DNA of 64,000 nt, from NCBI GenBank assembly GCA_944548615.1, contig CALYMY010000025.1:82001-146000 (forward strand). The letters are read 5' to 3'. This document shows, piece after piece, positions 33,585-45,479 of this stretch (its first letter is position 1; each line of letters starts with the position of its first letter). A program made the position numbers and the translations under genes. Origin of the DNA: Micropterix aruncella. Lineage: Eukaryota; Arthropoda; Insecta; Lepidoptera; Micropterigidae. The notes below the pieces were generated by a model. That model was given only the letters and a program-made list of their open reading frames with translations, was not told the DNA's origin and ran no database searches.

Positions 33585-34384
33585 TGAGGTTTTACTCGAA
33601 ATTTTGTTGTATTACAAGGAGTTTTGATGAAACTCCATTACTCGATTATATGTATCATTATATTTTAACATGATTCATGTGTCCGACTAACCGTACGTAT
33701 ACTACTACATGCTGCCATGTTAGAAGCGAGATCCCAAGTCGCACCTAATGAAATATACGTAATCCTTGTTGAAACATGCGTATTTCCGTGTATTACAGCG
33801 CTATATTTTTCTCAGTGTACAGCTTGTTTGTATCGGCAAGCCACAAGTTGCCGCCGTCGCTCACTACTCACTACCGTTGAATAAGCCGATACTCCGCAAT
33901 TTTTTAATTGTTTATATTTTTCTATGTTTCGTTTGTATTCTATTTTTTTTATTCATACGTAATCACGCTGTGATGTAACATGATGTGTTTTTTGTGATAC
34001 ATTATAAGTTTTTATCAAATGTGGCAATTTTTAAACGTTCATGTATTTTGTACTGGAAATTTAGTACCAATAAAAAAATTGAAAGCATAAGTCGCATAAA
34101 ATATAATTGATAAAATCCAATCTTGTCAACTTTTTTCACTTAGATTTTTTTTGTCAAATTTTTCTATGTTTCCTTTGTATATAAAGAAACCAATACATGT
34201 ATACCTAATCCAACTGATGAAAGTTTTTATTTTAGTCGGTACAATTGTTTTATTTGTTTATTTTGTATTACATGTTTGTTTTATTTTTATCAAATGAGTG
34301 TTGTTACTATAAAATTTTGTACTGGAAATTTAGTAAATAAAAAAAAAATGGTTTGTTGAGTTTTCTTCTAGGATTTTTTAATAA

Positions 34385-35045
34385 TAATAATTATTATTAT
34401 TATAAATAGCTTTTAAAACGAATTTACCGCGTGAAGTTTGTAGCACCCGACGTTTCGGCGATGTTGCAGCGGCCGCTGTCCAGTCTACTCTGGATAACGG
34501 CGGCTGCAACGTCGCCGAAACGTCGGGTGCTACAAACTTCACGCGGTAAATTCGTTTTTTAACCACTTTGTATAATGCCTTTGCCATTATTATAAAATCA
34601 AAAACTTAACGCGTTTGTTTGACATTATAAATAGCTTTATAAACGAATTTACCGCGTGAAGTTTGTAGCACCCGACGTTTCGGCGATGTTGCAGCGGCCG
34701 CTGTCCAGTCTACCCTGGACAACGGCGGCTGCAACGTCGCCGAAACGTCGGGTGCCACATAGTTCACGCGGTAAATTCGTTTATAAAGCTATTTATAATG
34801 TCAAACAACCGCGATAATCTTTTTCATAATAATTGCAAAGGCATGATACAAATGTGGTTAAAAAACGAATTTACCACGTAAAGTTTAGACACCAACGTTT
34901 CGGCGACGTTGCAGCCGCCGCTGTCCAGTCTACCCTGGGCAACGTCGCCGAAACGTCGGGTGCTACACACTTCACGCGGTAAATTCGTTTATAAAGCTAT
35001 AATGTGAAGCAACCGCGATAGTCTGATTTCATAATAATTGCAAAG
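34385..35045. repeat. Nested palindrome of three foldback repeats
   Basis: Three foldbacks (34411-34562, 34606-34816 and 34861-35020) are arranged so that the outer two mirror each other around the middle one. The spacers 'aaccactttgtataatgcct' and 'ggcatgatacaaatgtggtt' are also mirror images. All share the 'cccgacgtttcggcga' arm core and 'acgcggtaaattcgtt' ends. They lie between the transposase stop and the 3' end of the piggyBac. Confidence 0.88.
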
Positions 35046-35309
35046 GCATACAAAAGTGGTTAGAAGTTTTTCGAATGTATTGAAAACTTGACGCTTATTA
35101 GATGTCCAATAACTAATTATTATACTCCAGTCACATTTCATAGAAGAAACTAGAAAATCACACTCCGAATTTGCCTAAACAAATGAGCACGCACCGCGGC
35201 GATATTGCATAGACAGGCGCGCTGCCTAATTTTATCGATATTCGCGAAATCGCGGGGTGCGCATACCTATTTGTTTACGTAATTAGTATGAAAGAATTAC
35301 CATATTTTG

Positions 35310-36059
35310 AGTGTGATTTCCTATAGTTTTTCTATGAAATGTGACTCTTTAGAGTATAATAATTAGTTATTAGACATATAATAAGCACATAATAACACAA
35401 TATATTTGAAAAACTTTATCCACTTTTGTATTATGACCTGTCAAAATTAATACCAAATTTTCGTCACCGACTCGCAAAAGTTTGGATTTTTCTGTAATAT
35501 CAGACAAAGTTGAAAAGTCTGGTATGATTTTATAAGAAGTGTAGTGTAGTGGAAAAGTTATTATGAAAGAATTTCATATAAATAAAGTCCCTAAATAGTC
35601 AGAAATACAAAATTAAAAAAAAAAATTTTTACGAGGAGACATCAAATTTTTCTTGGTTATTATGACTGAAAAACTAAATATTTTTGTATGCAAAGAAGTA
35701 AAACAAAATAATGGTTTTGGTAAAGCATTTAATAAAGAACATAACTGTAAATACAATTTCCGCATAGACTTTCGTGTTTTGTGATAAAAACATCGAAATG
35801 ATAAATAGGCGAGTTTTTTCACTTCGCCAAATTTGTAATTTGTCGCCATTATTATCTTAATTGATTTACGAGATAAGATTATAATGTTTTATATGTCAAA
35901 TTTCAATGCGATCATTTTACAGTTCTTCTTTTTACGATCCGTATAGTGGTTTACAAGTTATGGTCGTTTTTATCAAGGTCGTCGACTGGCGTTGATTTCG
36001 CGCGCGAAAATGTCGCGCGCAAAAGTGATGGGTGAGTTTTTACCTCGCAACAGGAGGGG
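35310..36059 (+). mobile_element. Conserved 3' terminal region of the piggyBac
   Basis: This is shared with 41270-42020, 52323-53020 (minus) and, in its last 210 bp, 56955-57164. Typical words are 'tttcaatgcgatcatttt', 'tatagtggtttacaagttat' and 'ggaggggttaa'. Retention of the same end in shortened copies suggests it contains sequences needed for transposition. Confidence 0.75.
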
Positions 36060-36164
36060 TTAACCGGCAGAAAGCATTTAACTTGGCATGCATCTACCTA
36101 TCTCTCATGTATATGCTTCAATGTAAAAGTAGGAAAACGTTGCAATAGTATTGGTGCCCTTCCC

Positions 36165-36655
36165 CCCCCCCTCTTTTGTGTACCTCATCAACAGGGAGCT
36201 AGTGGGCCCTGTTGGAGTCAACCTTCGGGCGCTCCTAGACGGTTAGCGCACCGTGCTGCGTGAGTCAATCGATTGTGCATTCTGACCGACAGCCGGGGTA
36301 GTCTGGAATTAGACTGTCTCCTATAGAGCTTGGGTAGTTGTTTACCTTACGGTAAGTGCTCTTGAAACGACCAATCGGCTACCCGATTCCGGGTGAAAGC
36401 CGGATAAAGGACGCCGTGGTCCGCGATAGATTCGGTAGACACCGTATCACCACTGCGTAAGGGAGAGGACCGCGAAAGCGACCTCGAACCTGTAACCAGT
36501 CGGGAGACCGGAGTAATCTGGTTGCAACTGGAAGTAAGGGCGCGAGTGTTGCCCCGCTGGGTGGTTAACCTGGTTATCTCGAGGTAAGGCGTTGGCTTCT
36601 TACGGGCATGTGGCGTATCTAGACAGTGGACTGTTTTGTCCAAAGTCTTCTGCGC
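36165..36655 (-). repeat. R1 repeat in the inverted zinc-finger locus
   Basis: This is the complement of 17820-18310. It sits where expected upstream of zinc-finger copy 2 once the piggyBac is removed. Confidence 0.8.
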
Positions 36656-36734
36656 TCATCATGTTACCTAAAAACATATTGTTTAAGACTAGCTTTACAA
36701 AATTTCATCTGAACGTATCAGCAAAGCTGCCTGT

Positions 36735-38080
36735 CCAGAATAAATAATAATATTAAATACAGTTGTAATAAATAATAAAAATAATAAACCCATGTAAATC
36801 ATAACAATAATAATAAATACGCTTATTATATATTGCAATATATATCCTATATTACTCATAATCTAAAATAATTTAAAAAATATACAGAATATACTGAAAA
36901 AAATAAATTCAATGATTATGAAAAGTTTTATGTGTAACACGTTAGAAAGAAATGAGAAACAATAAAACTACGTTAAAAATGAAATAATAATATCATGTTA
37001 CTATAAAATAGAACATTACATGTAAATATTTAAATGTAAATTAATAATTAAATTGACAATAAAAATATCCTAATTAGAAATATTAAATCCACGGAAAGCT
37101 ATATTTTTTTTTATACCTAGAACACAATGAAAATTCTACTAAATAATCTCGCAGAAAAAAAATAGAGTAAAAAGGAATTTAGTAAATATTCCTAATGCAA
37201 CGAAAAATGACACGTCTATGGGAAAGTTGATCACAGTGAATGAATTCAGGAGATGAGCAAGATAATATCCGAAATGAAAGATCAGTTAAAAGACGCTCAT
37301 AGTTACTGTGCTGAGCCGGTTTATAGGTAGCAAAGGGTTTCGTGCAGCTTGGGCCATAGATTCAAATTGAATTACCGCTCACGCTGTAATACAACAGATA
37401 GAGTCCGCTTGACTTAGGACCCGTAAACAGTATGGAGGACGGAGGTTACCTGCAGGTTGACTCCAGACGGAGATATCCTACCAAAACTGGTATTTAGGGG
37501 GAGAGGCTGCCTGCTGGGCATCTTTTTCGGTACCTCGTCGAAAGGCATTAGCCTCTAACAGGCTTGTTGACAAAGCTAGGCAGTAGATTGTCTTATCTCT
37601 ACGTTCATACCGCGGCTGAGAGAATTATCACATATCGTTTTTTTTCTTTAGCCACAAGGCTGATGCCTTTTCGTGGAACCCGCATTGTTGCATTTCGGCA
37701 ACATCTTCTAGGTGGGCATTTATAGCATCACGCAGTCAAATACTCAGGCGGTCACCCATCCCAGTATTGACTGCGGCCAACGCTGCTTAACTTCGGTAAC
37801 AACGAGGAGAACCGGTGTCAACGCCTGGGGTAACGGGTTCGCCCCTTGTAGTCGACACCACCTTACTTTCCTGGGCCTGCCATATCCTTACTGCTACTTG
37901 CGGTGTGGCCGTGCAGTTATCGCAAATGTGGCAAACGTCAAAACAATTCGGAATAGCTCACGATTAAACTACCAGAGCGAGCGATGCAATGGTCTTACTA
38001 CTTTCAAAGGTACAGGCTCATTAAAAAAAATATATAGTTTAAAAACTTTTAAAAGTCACGCTTTAATAGCAATGTGAATT
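36735..38080 (-). repeat. Inverted duplicate of 44165-45475
   Basis: Both copies carry, in order, a 5S-rRNA-like block, a short body and A-rich run, an R1-related segment and an AT-rich flank ending near 'ttgctattaaa'. The 121-codon frame through the 5S-like block is not a protein gene. Confidence 0.85.
37722..37830 (-). ncRNA. 5S-rRNA-derived sequence
   Basis: On the minus strand it reads 'caccggttctcctcgttgtt', 'accgaagttaagcagcg' and 'gggatgggtgaccgcctg', closely following the internal control region of animal 5S rRNA (A box and C box) before diverging. The 5' first third of 5S is altered. It is probably a 5S-derived SINE head or pseudogene, not a functional rRNA. Confidence 0.7.
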
Positions 38081-38139
38081 AACGTAATTTATATATAAGA
38101 AATTTTGCTGTTGAACGGTAAATTAGAATTTAATTCCCT

Positions 38140-38560
38140 AAATATTCGATTTTCCATGCGTAGGTAAGTAACGAATCTGTTGAAATTGCACGTAGTACAC
38201 CCCTACGTTAATAGCGATATGTACACCAACGTTATAGAGAGACGGAATCCCGAAAATTATTGTCAGTTTGCCTTATTTTGTAAATAGGAAAATATTGCTT
38301 TTATGCTAATCGATCCATAATGTATTTACATCATTGAATGTGACACTCCATTTTTAAATTTAAAGACGCTCTGGCAACAATGGATTAATTATTTTAATAA
38401 ATATCAATGGTACATACCAACCTAAACTACGCTATGGGGCAGACGGCGCATATTAAATTCCGCGTTTACACTACTAAGCTCAGTACAATATAATGGAAAA
38501 TAAAATAGAAATACAAAATCACCTAAGTAGCACAAATTGTAAAAGTTGAATTGCAAACTT
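38140..38560 (-). repeat. Inverted copy of the TIR-element flank, without the element
   Basis: The complement of this stretch matches 16290-16496 joined directly to 17205-17230. It serves as an empty site for the 708-bp TIR element. 38580-38830 then resembles 21340-21660 in the plus orientation. Confidence 0.75.
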
Positions 38561-38989
38561 TGAACTTTATGTAACGATTCGTGTAACATTTGTAGTTGAA
38601 AGATTACCTTTTATTATGATTATGCAATATGATTTTTAGAGTAGTATGAATTAAAAATTGTATTATATCAAATTTATTATACCTACTTAATAAAAAATAA
38701 AAATAAAAAAAACATAAAAAGTCATGTAGTTCATCAAAGCAGGACTTCTTTGTCAGCGGATTCTTCAGGAGTAAAGTCCCTTAGCGATTGACTCAGCATC
38801 TCGTAGCCGACCATGACATTTTTGACTGCCCACTCCTCAGTATCTGAGGATAGTATATTGTACGGATGAGCATATGAGTCTCCGATGAACCCTGTGGTTT
38901 AGTTCCGTTAGAGCACCTCGAATCAAAACTCGAATATATTCGGTCGGTTTTGCACTACATAATAACGGTACTAATTATTGTTATTATTA

Positions 38990-39125
38990 TTATTAATTCT
39001 GGACATCCTGCTTTAATGTTAAGTCCAAATATGATCTTGTAAAGCAAGTCATACATAATTTTAACAAGTTTTTAGATAAAAATCCAGTCTGTTTTTAAAT
39101 TGAGTGATAGAGTTTGCACTAATCA
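38990..39125 (-). pseudogene. CR1-type LINE C-terminal scrap
   Basis: The minus strand reads RFEVISANSITQFKNRLDFYLKT-stop, the usual last residues of a CR1-like protein. Nothing longer remains. Confidence 0.6.
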
Positions 39126-40600
39126 CTTCAAAACGGCGAAAACAGCGGGCTGCCTCACACCCTCACTACCATATTTGACCGGATTTCTCCATTCCCCAGT
39201 CTGGTCACAAGTTTGAAGTTGCTTTCGCGACCTCTACCTGGTGTTAGCAGTAATTCAGTTTGAATTTCTCTCGGACCGTGGTGCACTTTGCCCGTCTTTC
39301 ACAAGTAATCGGGTGGCTAACGGACTTCGAACGACTACCTACCGCATTCTCAGGCTTCGAATTCTCTGGTTGGCCTCAAGCAGTCGAAGTCCTTCGTTTG
39401 CAAACACGAAAGACTATCTAATGACACTCCAGTAAAGGAATGCAATGGAAACTCGATAGGTCCGTTCAGTTTGCAGCAGACACGATGGCGATTCTGAAAG
39501 ACGTCAACGCTCCACCCGTCAAATGGCAACTGGCAATGGCTTGCTTTAGCACGTGAGAAAACTACCAGCAAAAAGCAGTACAGTTTGTTACCGCGCATCA
39601 TTTCTACTCCTAGGGCACCCTGCCTAGCCTGACTTGCAATCTCCCTTTTATAAGTGTGACCATTGCAGCGTAGTTCGCGTGACTATTGTCATTTCACTGA
39701 GTATTAGATGGCTTGTTAGCGTTCCCCACCCCAAACGCCCGCGGCAGTTTCTATACTATATTCAGTAAAAAATATGTATAATAAAATTGTTGAAATATTA
39801 AACTTTATTCTATAACCACCCTAAACCTCATATCGCATAATCTTACTAAAATATATAATTACAAATGTTAGGTACTTGAATCGTTACATAAAGTTGAAAG
39901 TTTATTTCAATTTTAAAAGAACCCGCAAGGGTATAGAATTTAAAAGTAATGTATTATTTATAATTCTATTATCAATGATATGTGTCATATAAAAATAAAG
40001 ATGGCAATCTCCACAAAATATATAAATTGAACTAATGATGCAAAATTATTCATCTGTAGAACACTAATCTTCCGATTAATATTGGACCCGACAATAGCGG
40101 CTAAATCCAATACTTTTTGCTGTGTTTCTAACAACGTTCGCATCAAAATCGTATGTCTCCAATGTTGTTTGTTTCGAACATGGCAACCTCCGAATTAGTC
40201 AATCAGAACACAGCAGTTAGTATGGTGGACACACACGATTCCGCAACAAATCCAGCAATGTCCACTATGAGTCAACAAAAACGGCAATCTCCTTATGTTT
40301 GCATTTTATCTTTTTGCATTTTATCATAATTTTAACTTAGGAATGGTTTAACTCACAGAGCCCCAATTGGCCTATATCGGTCACAACACGATTCAGCGAG
40401 ACGGCCCCGTTTTAATTTAATTTTAATTTAATTTGTTTTATTTTATTATGTTATACTATGTTAATATGTTTTATTTTAATTATGGGTACAGTGGTTTGGC
40501 AGTAATTATTGTTTTGGTGAGACAGTCATAATTCAATTTTTCAACTAATTTGTAATGGACATCACATTGTCGATCGGCTGAGGGGCCGAGGCCTGAAGGT
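39126..40600. other. Diverged R1-like piece and unassigned AT-rich DNA
   Basis: 39170-39340 follows the R1 order ('ttgctttcgcgacctct', 'ctctcggaccgtgg', 'gtaatcgggtggctaacgg') at low identity. From 39350 to 40600 I see no gene, RNA or shared repeat. Confidence 0.45.
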
Positions 40601-42020
40601 TTAAACCCGCTCACTCCGTAACATCCGATTGGGGACATTTATGTCGGCCGCCTAAATACCGAAACGTCCGCTACCGGATAAAGTGCTCGCCGCTGCGAAA
40701 AATGCAATTTACGATTCGAAACGTCGTACTATATGCTTTCTGAGGGCGCAACGACATGTCCAAAATATCTTTAATTCAAGATTTCTGTGTGGCAATATCA
40801 AACGGCGATTTAAAAAGTGACCATAGACGTCAAAACGGCAGTGTCCATCGGCCACCTCCGCGGCCGCGTATAGTTCCGCGAAATGGTTGATAAAAACAGT
40901 GTTTTGTGCAGTGTTTTGTGCCATTTACTGGAGAACAGTGAGTAATTTGCATGTTTAAGTAGTTTAGGCATGAGGATTAGTCAATTGAGATAGTCCATTT
41001 GCTGTTTTTCACGAATTTTTAAAGAAAACAATTCGGCGACAACAAACGGCTCGCGAAAAAATGGTTGTTATTATTTTGTAATGTTTATGAAATATCCCGA
41101 TATATTGCGAAATATGACGTAATGTCGCTTTAATTTACTAACAAAATAAGTATTGCTTCATTTACATCCTAAGTTATCACATATTTAGGCGTATTTTGAA
41201 AATTATATCTTGTTTTGTAAAATGAATCGCGCAAAGAAACTTGTTTTGATAATTACTATGAGAGAATAAAGTGCGATTTTCCATAGTTTTTCGATGAAAT
41301 GTGACTCTTTGGAGTATAGTAATTAGTTATTAGACATATAATAAGTCTATGATAAGTCTATGATATGACAATATAATTGAAAAAATCTAACGAATTTTAT
41401 ATTATCAGCATTCAAAGTTTATTATTAAGTTCGGACGCGGAAACTCTCAAAACTTTAGATTTTTCTATAATATCAGACAAAGCCAAAGTTCTGGTGTGAT
41501 TTCTAAGAAGTGTGATGTAGTAATAAAGTTATTTTGAAAGAATTTCATATAAAAAAATACCATAAGTAGTCACAAATTAAAAATTAAAAAAATTTTTTTT
41601 TTACGAGAATACATAAAATTTTTCTTGGCTGAATAAATAAATATTTTTGTATGCAAATAAGTAAAAAAAAAATATCTTTTTGGTAAAACATTTAATAAAG
41701 AACATAACTGTATTTACAATTTTTGCATATTTTACGTATTTTGTGACAAAAAAATCGAAATGATTTTATAGGCGAGTTTTTTCAGTTTGCCAATTTTGTA
41801 ATATTTATTCATTATTATCTTAATTGTTACGAGATAAGGTTATAATGTTTTATATGTCAAATTTCAATGCGATCATTTTTCTCTTTATCGTTTTTAAATA
41901 CGTTTAGTGGTTTATAAGTTATGATCGTTTTTCTCAAGGCCGTTGACTCGCGTCGATTTTTTGCCCGAATATGTCGCGCGCAAAAGTGATAGGTGAGTTT
42001 TTACTTCGCGACAGGAGGGG
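40601..42020 (+). mobile_element. Internally deleted piggyBac relative, 1.4 kb
   Basis: The left end TTAAACCCGCTCACTCCG (40601) and the next 340 bp track the left end of the large element, including the splice donor at 40938. From about 41270 on it tracks that element's right end up to 'gcgacaggagggg'. The right TTAA is missing. No transposase exon is present, so it could only move with help from another copy. Confidence 0.78.
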
Positions 42021-42304
42021 TGATATCACTTTTATCTGCTACTGTTTCTGTTTTTTATAAAAGGTTTTTTTCGTTTTCTGCAAATAACGGTTTTATGGAG
42101 GTTGCCGTCTTTGTTTTTATATGACACATATATCCGGCTACCTATGTACTAATTATAATACAGCACCAAAAAAACTTTAAAATTTAGCAATATGATAGGA
42201 TTTATAATGTAGCAAAATTTAAAAAATATACACAAACAATTTGTAAAAAGTTTTAGTTATGTAAAAAATTAGAAGTGAGAAAAAATAAAACTATCCACAT
42301 TGGT

Positions 42305-43822
42305 ATCCAATAGCGGTAGGTAGAATATCGTTTATATTGTTTATTAGCATTACTTTACCTACAACTAGATGGCCCAACGCGCTTAAACGCTCGTCATACT
42401 TATATATATAACAGTCAAGTTCTTCAAAGTTGAAGAACTTGACTGTTATATATATATATAACAGTCAAGTTCTTGAACTTCATAATTAAAAAAAAAATTT
42501 TTTTTCCATTTTTTTAATCAAAAGTTGCTTACCTGCTCGTACTGATTCAGACCCTTGAAGTATACCGGTTAATTAAAACTCACCCTTTATATTAGCATGC
42601 GTGCGGTAGCACCCCCTATAAACACATTTTCGAGGGTTGAAAACATGCCGTCGTACAATTCATTCCCATGGCTGGCTTTCTAAGGGTTAAGCAGTGAAAT
42701 AAGCAAATTATCGGGACGGAAAATATGATATAGCTGGCTTTGATATTGAAATTTGGATCTGGCGGTTTTTTTTAGGGAATCTAAGATCTGACTGTTTTGC
42801 TGACCTTAGGCTGTGATGTCACTAAAAACAGAGGAGTTCGAATTGTACGCCATTAATCGGCAGACAGAACAATTAAATATCGTTAAAACTTCCTGATGTG
42901 ATGGGTCCGCCCGTTGTAGTTGACACCTCCAAGTACGCCATTATTCGCTATGAGAGTTTTTTAAATGATTGCATCGCTCTAATTGGAGGTACATTTATGG
43001 CAGCGCTTGAACACTATTTGTCATGGAGGTAAAAATTGATAGTTAATTTTTCAGAATGTTTCCAGAAACTTTTAATCTTGTTCTTGTGCTGATCCCAAAC
43101 CATTTATTTACCACAAACGGTAACTGCTGTGCCGCATCCACACGCTTGCCACAAACGCTTGGCAAGCAAACAAGTGTATGGATGGCTAGCAAGAGTTTTC
43201 CACAAGCTTTCTTTGATTTGCGAGCAAAAACCGACTCGGTCGGATCGGCGGTAAGCGCTTGTAAGCCTACACACGCCAAACCTGCTCCTGCTGCATCCAA
43301 ACGCTTAATGCGAACCACTGCTAAAACGCTTGGCAAAAAAAAAATGAAATCGAAATTAAAAAAATCATTTTTTATCAAAATTATAATTTTCAAACAAATA
43401 AAATAAAATCGAAACACTTAAATAGAAAGCAACCTGTACACGTACGTGATTTGGCCAGCCATGATAGTAGCAGGTGCGCCGAAAAGTAATTCACTGCTTA
43501 ACACAGATTTTAATAGCAATGTGAACTAAACAGTAAATATTTTGAAATATTAAGATATTGTTCTACAGCGATAGAAAGTGCTCTAACTCAATACAGGTAA
43601 ATTGATTTTAAATTACTGTAAAAGGGGAATAAAGTAATTGGAAAAAAAAACATATTTTTAAAAAGCGTGGGTGGCTTGATATCAATTGGTAAAATATTTC
43701 ATTGTGGTAGCTATTTTTAAATAGCTACCAGCGTTATTATGAAAATAGAGTAGAAAAGATCTCACGTTTTTTAAAATTAATATTTTTTTTTGTTGTCAAT
43801 TACTTTATTCTCACTTTAAACT
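42305..43822 (+). repeat. Segmental duplication, copy B, left block
   Basis: This is the partner of 12470-12532 plus 13654-15223. It lacks the hAT and its nested miniature element. The 116-codon frame at 43056-43406 is not conserved in the other copy. Confidence 0.85.
42400..42459. repeat. Hairpin unique to duplication copy B
   Basis: 'ataacagtcaagttcttcaa' is followed by its complement and then by a third, shortened forward copy. Copy A (13655-13680) has only one forward copy, so the inverted arm arose after duplication. Confidence 0.8.
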
Positions 43823-43869
43823 ATTTATTTATCGACTACGTCATTTATGTAACTATATTGAATATCTGG

Positions 43870-44072
43870 GGCACGTGCTGTGGCATGACAGATATCAGCT
43901 GCTCCAACTGATATTGATGGGCGAAATTGATGGTAAACGACGCCGTGGAAGGAGGAAAAAGTCGCGGTTGTGCAATGTCGGAGAGTGGACCGGGATCACC
44001 AGTACGGAACAGCTTTTCCGGATGGCGCAAGACCGACAGAAGTATTCAGAGCTAACGGCCAACCTCCAGTAA
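43870..44072 (+). pseudogene. RTE-type LINE C-terminal end
   Basis: The frame reads YQLLQLILMGEIDGKRRRGRRKK and then LFRMAQDRQKYSELTANLQ-stop, the standard C-terminal tail of RTE-like endonuclease/reverse transcriptase proteins. Everything upstream is missing. Confidence 0.8.
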
Positions 44073-44164
44073 TGGAGAGGCACTTCGAGAAGAAGAAGAA
44101 AAGTTACTGTAATACTTTCTATCGCTGTTAAACAATATATTTATATTTCAAAATTGTTTTTTAC

Positions 44165-45475
44165 TTGTTAATTCACATTGCTATTAAAAGCTGTTTTTTT
44201 TAACTTTTTAAACTATAATTTTATTTAAATAAGCTATTACATGTACCGTTGAAAGTCGGTAGTAAGACCATTGCATCGCTCGCTCTGGCTCGCATCATCG
44301 CTTTTGACGTTTGCCACATTTGCTATAACTACTGCCAGACCGCAAAGAGCAGTAACGATATGACCGGCCCAGGTAAGTAGGGTGGTGTCGACCACAAGGG
44401 GTGAACCCGTCACCCCAGGCGTTGACACCGGTTCTCCTCGTTGTTACCGAAGTTAAGCAGCGTTGGCCGCAGTCAATACTGGGATGGGTGACCGCCTGAG
44501 TATTTGACTGCGTGATGCTATAAATGCCCACCTAGAAGATGTTGCCGAAATGCAACAAGGCGGGTTCCACGAAAAGGCATCAGCCTAGTGGGAAAAGAAA
44601 AAAAAACGATATGTGATAATTCTTTCAGCCGTGGTATGAACGTAGAGATAAGACAATCTACTGCCTAGCTCTGTCAACAAGGCTGTTAGAGGCCAATGCC
44701 TTACGACGAGGTACCGAAAAAAGATGCCCAGCAGGCAGCCTCTCCCCCTAACTACCAATTTTGGTAGGATATCTCCGTCTGGAGTCAACCTGCAGGTAGC
44801 CTCCGTCCTCCCTACTGTTTACGGGTCCTAAGTCAATTAAGTGGCCTCTATCTGTTGTATTACAGCGTGAGCGGTAATTCAATTTGAATCTATGGCCCAA
44901 GCTGAACGAAACCCTTTGCTATCTAAACAGGCCCAGCACAGTAACTATAAGCGTCTTTTAACTCATCTTTCATTTTGGATATTATCTGGCTCATCTCCTG
45001 AATTCATTTACAGTGATCAACTTCCCATACACGTTTCATTTTTCGTCGCGTTAGGAATATTTATTAAATTCCTTTTTCTCTGATTATTTTTTTGCGAGAT
45101 TATTTAGTAGATTTTTTATTGTGTTCTAGGTATAAAAAAAATAGCTTTCCGTGGATTTAATATTTTTAATCAAGATATTTTTATTGTCATTTTAATTGTT
45201 AATTTATATAATAATATATACATGTAAGGGTCGATTTTATAGTTTCTTGATATTTCATTTTTAAATTAGTTTTATTGTTTCTTATTTCTTTCTAACGTGT
45301 TACACATAAAATTTTCATAATCATTAAATTTATATTTTCAGTATATTCTGTATATTTTTAAAATTATTTTAGATTATGAGTAATAGGTATAGGATCTGTA
45401 TTGCATTATATAATAAGGGTATTTATTATTATTGTTATGATTTACATGCGTTTATTATTTTTATTATAAACCTAT
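44165..45475 (+). repeat. Plus-strand partner of the inverted duplicate at 36735-38080
   Basis: It matches that block in reverse complement over about 1.3 kb. It contains the 5S-like block and an R1-related segment ('tacgacgaggtaccgaaaa', 'ggtaattcaatttgaatc'). Confidence 0.85.
44418..44525 (+). ncRNA. 5S-rRNA-derived sequence
   Basis: It reads 'caccggttctcctcgttgtt', 'accgaagttaagcagcg', then 'gggatgggtgaccgcctg' and 'ctgcgtgatgct', matching the internal promoter region and 3' part of 5S rRNA. A body of about 70 bp and an A-rich run (44591-44611) follow, a SINE-like layout. The opposite-strand copy is at 37722-37830. Confidence 0.72.
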
Positions 45476-45479
45476 GTAA

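Larger units (their letters stand above)
24310..36063 (+). mobile_element. Composite 11.75-kb piggyBac-type element
   Basis: TTAA at 24310-24313 and at 36060-36063 flank the insert. The duplicated locus elsewhere (near 18418-18430, read on the minus strand) has the unbroken site 'ggttcTTAAccggcagaaag'. The left end reads TTAACCCGCTGAGCACG and the right end, complemented, TTAACCCCTCCTGTTGCG. It holds a transposase gene with a full catalytic exon (30837-32880) and two upstream coding exons. The long intron has been invaded by an R1 repeat and jockey, CR1 and other LINE pieces, and the 3' part carries a palindrome cluster. Without the nested DNA the core would be several kilobases shorter. Confidence 0.88.

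Noticed and set aside
37712..38077. 121-codon plus-strand open frame
   Set aside because: It lies across the 5S-rRNA-like block and its repeat flank. The equivalent frame in the duplicate at 44295-44531 differs in its continuation, so it is not a protein gene.
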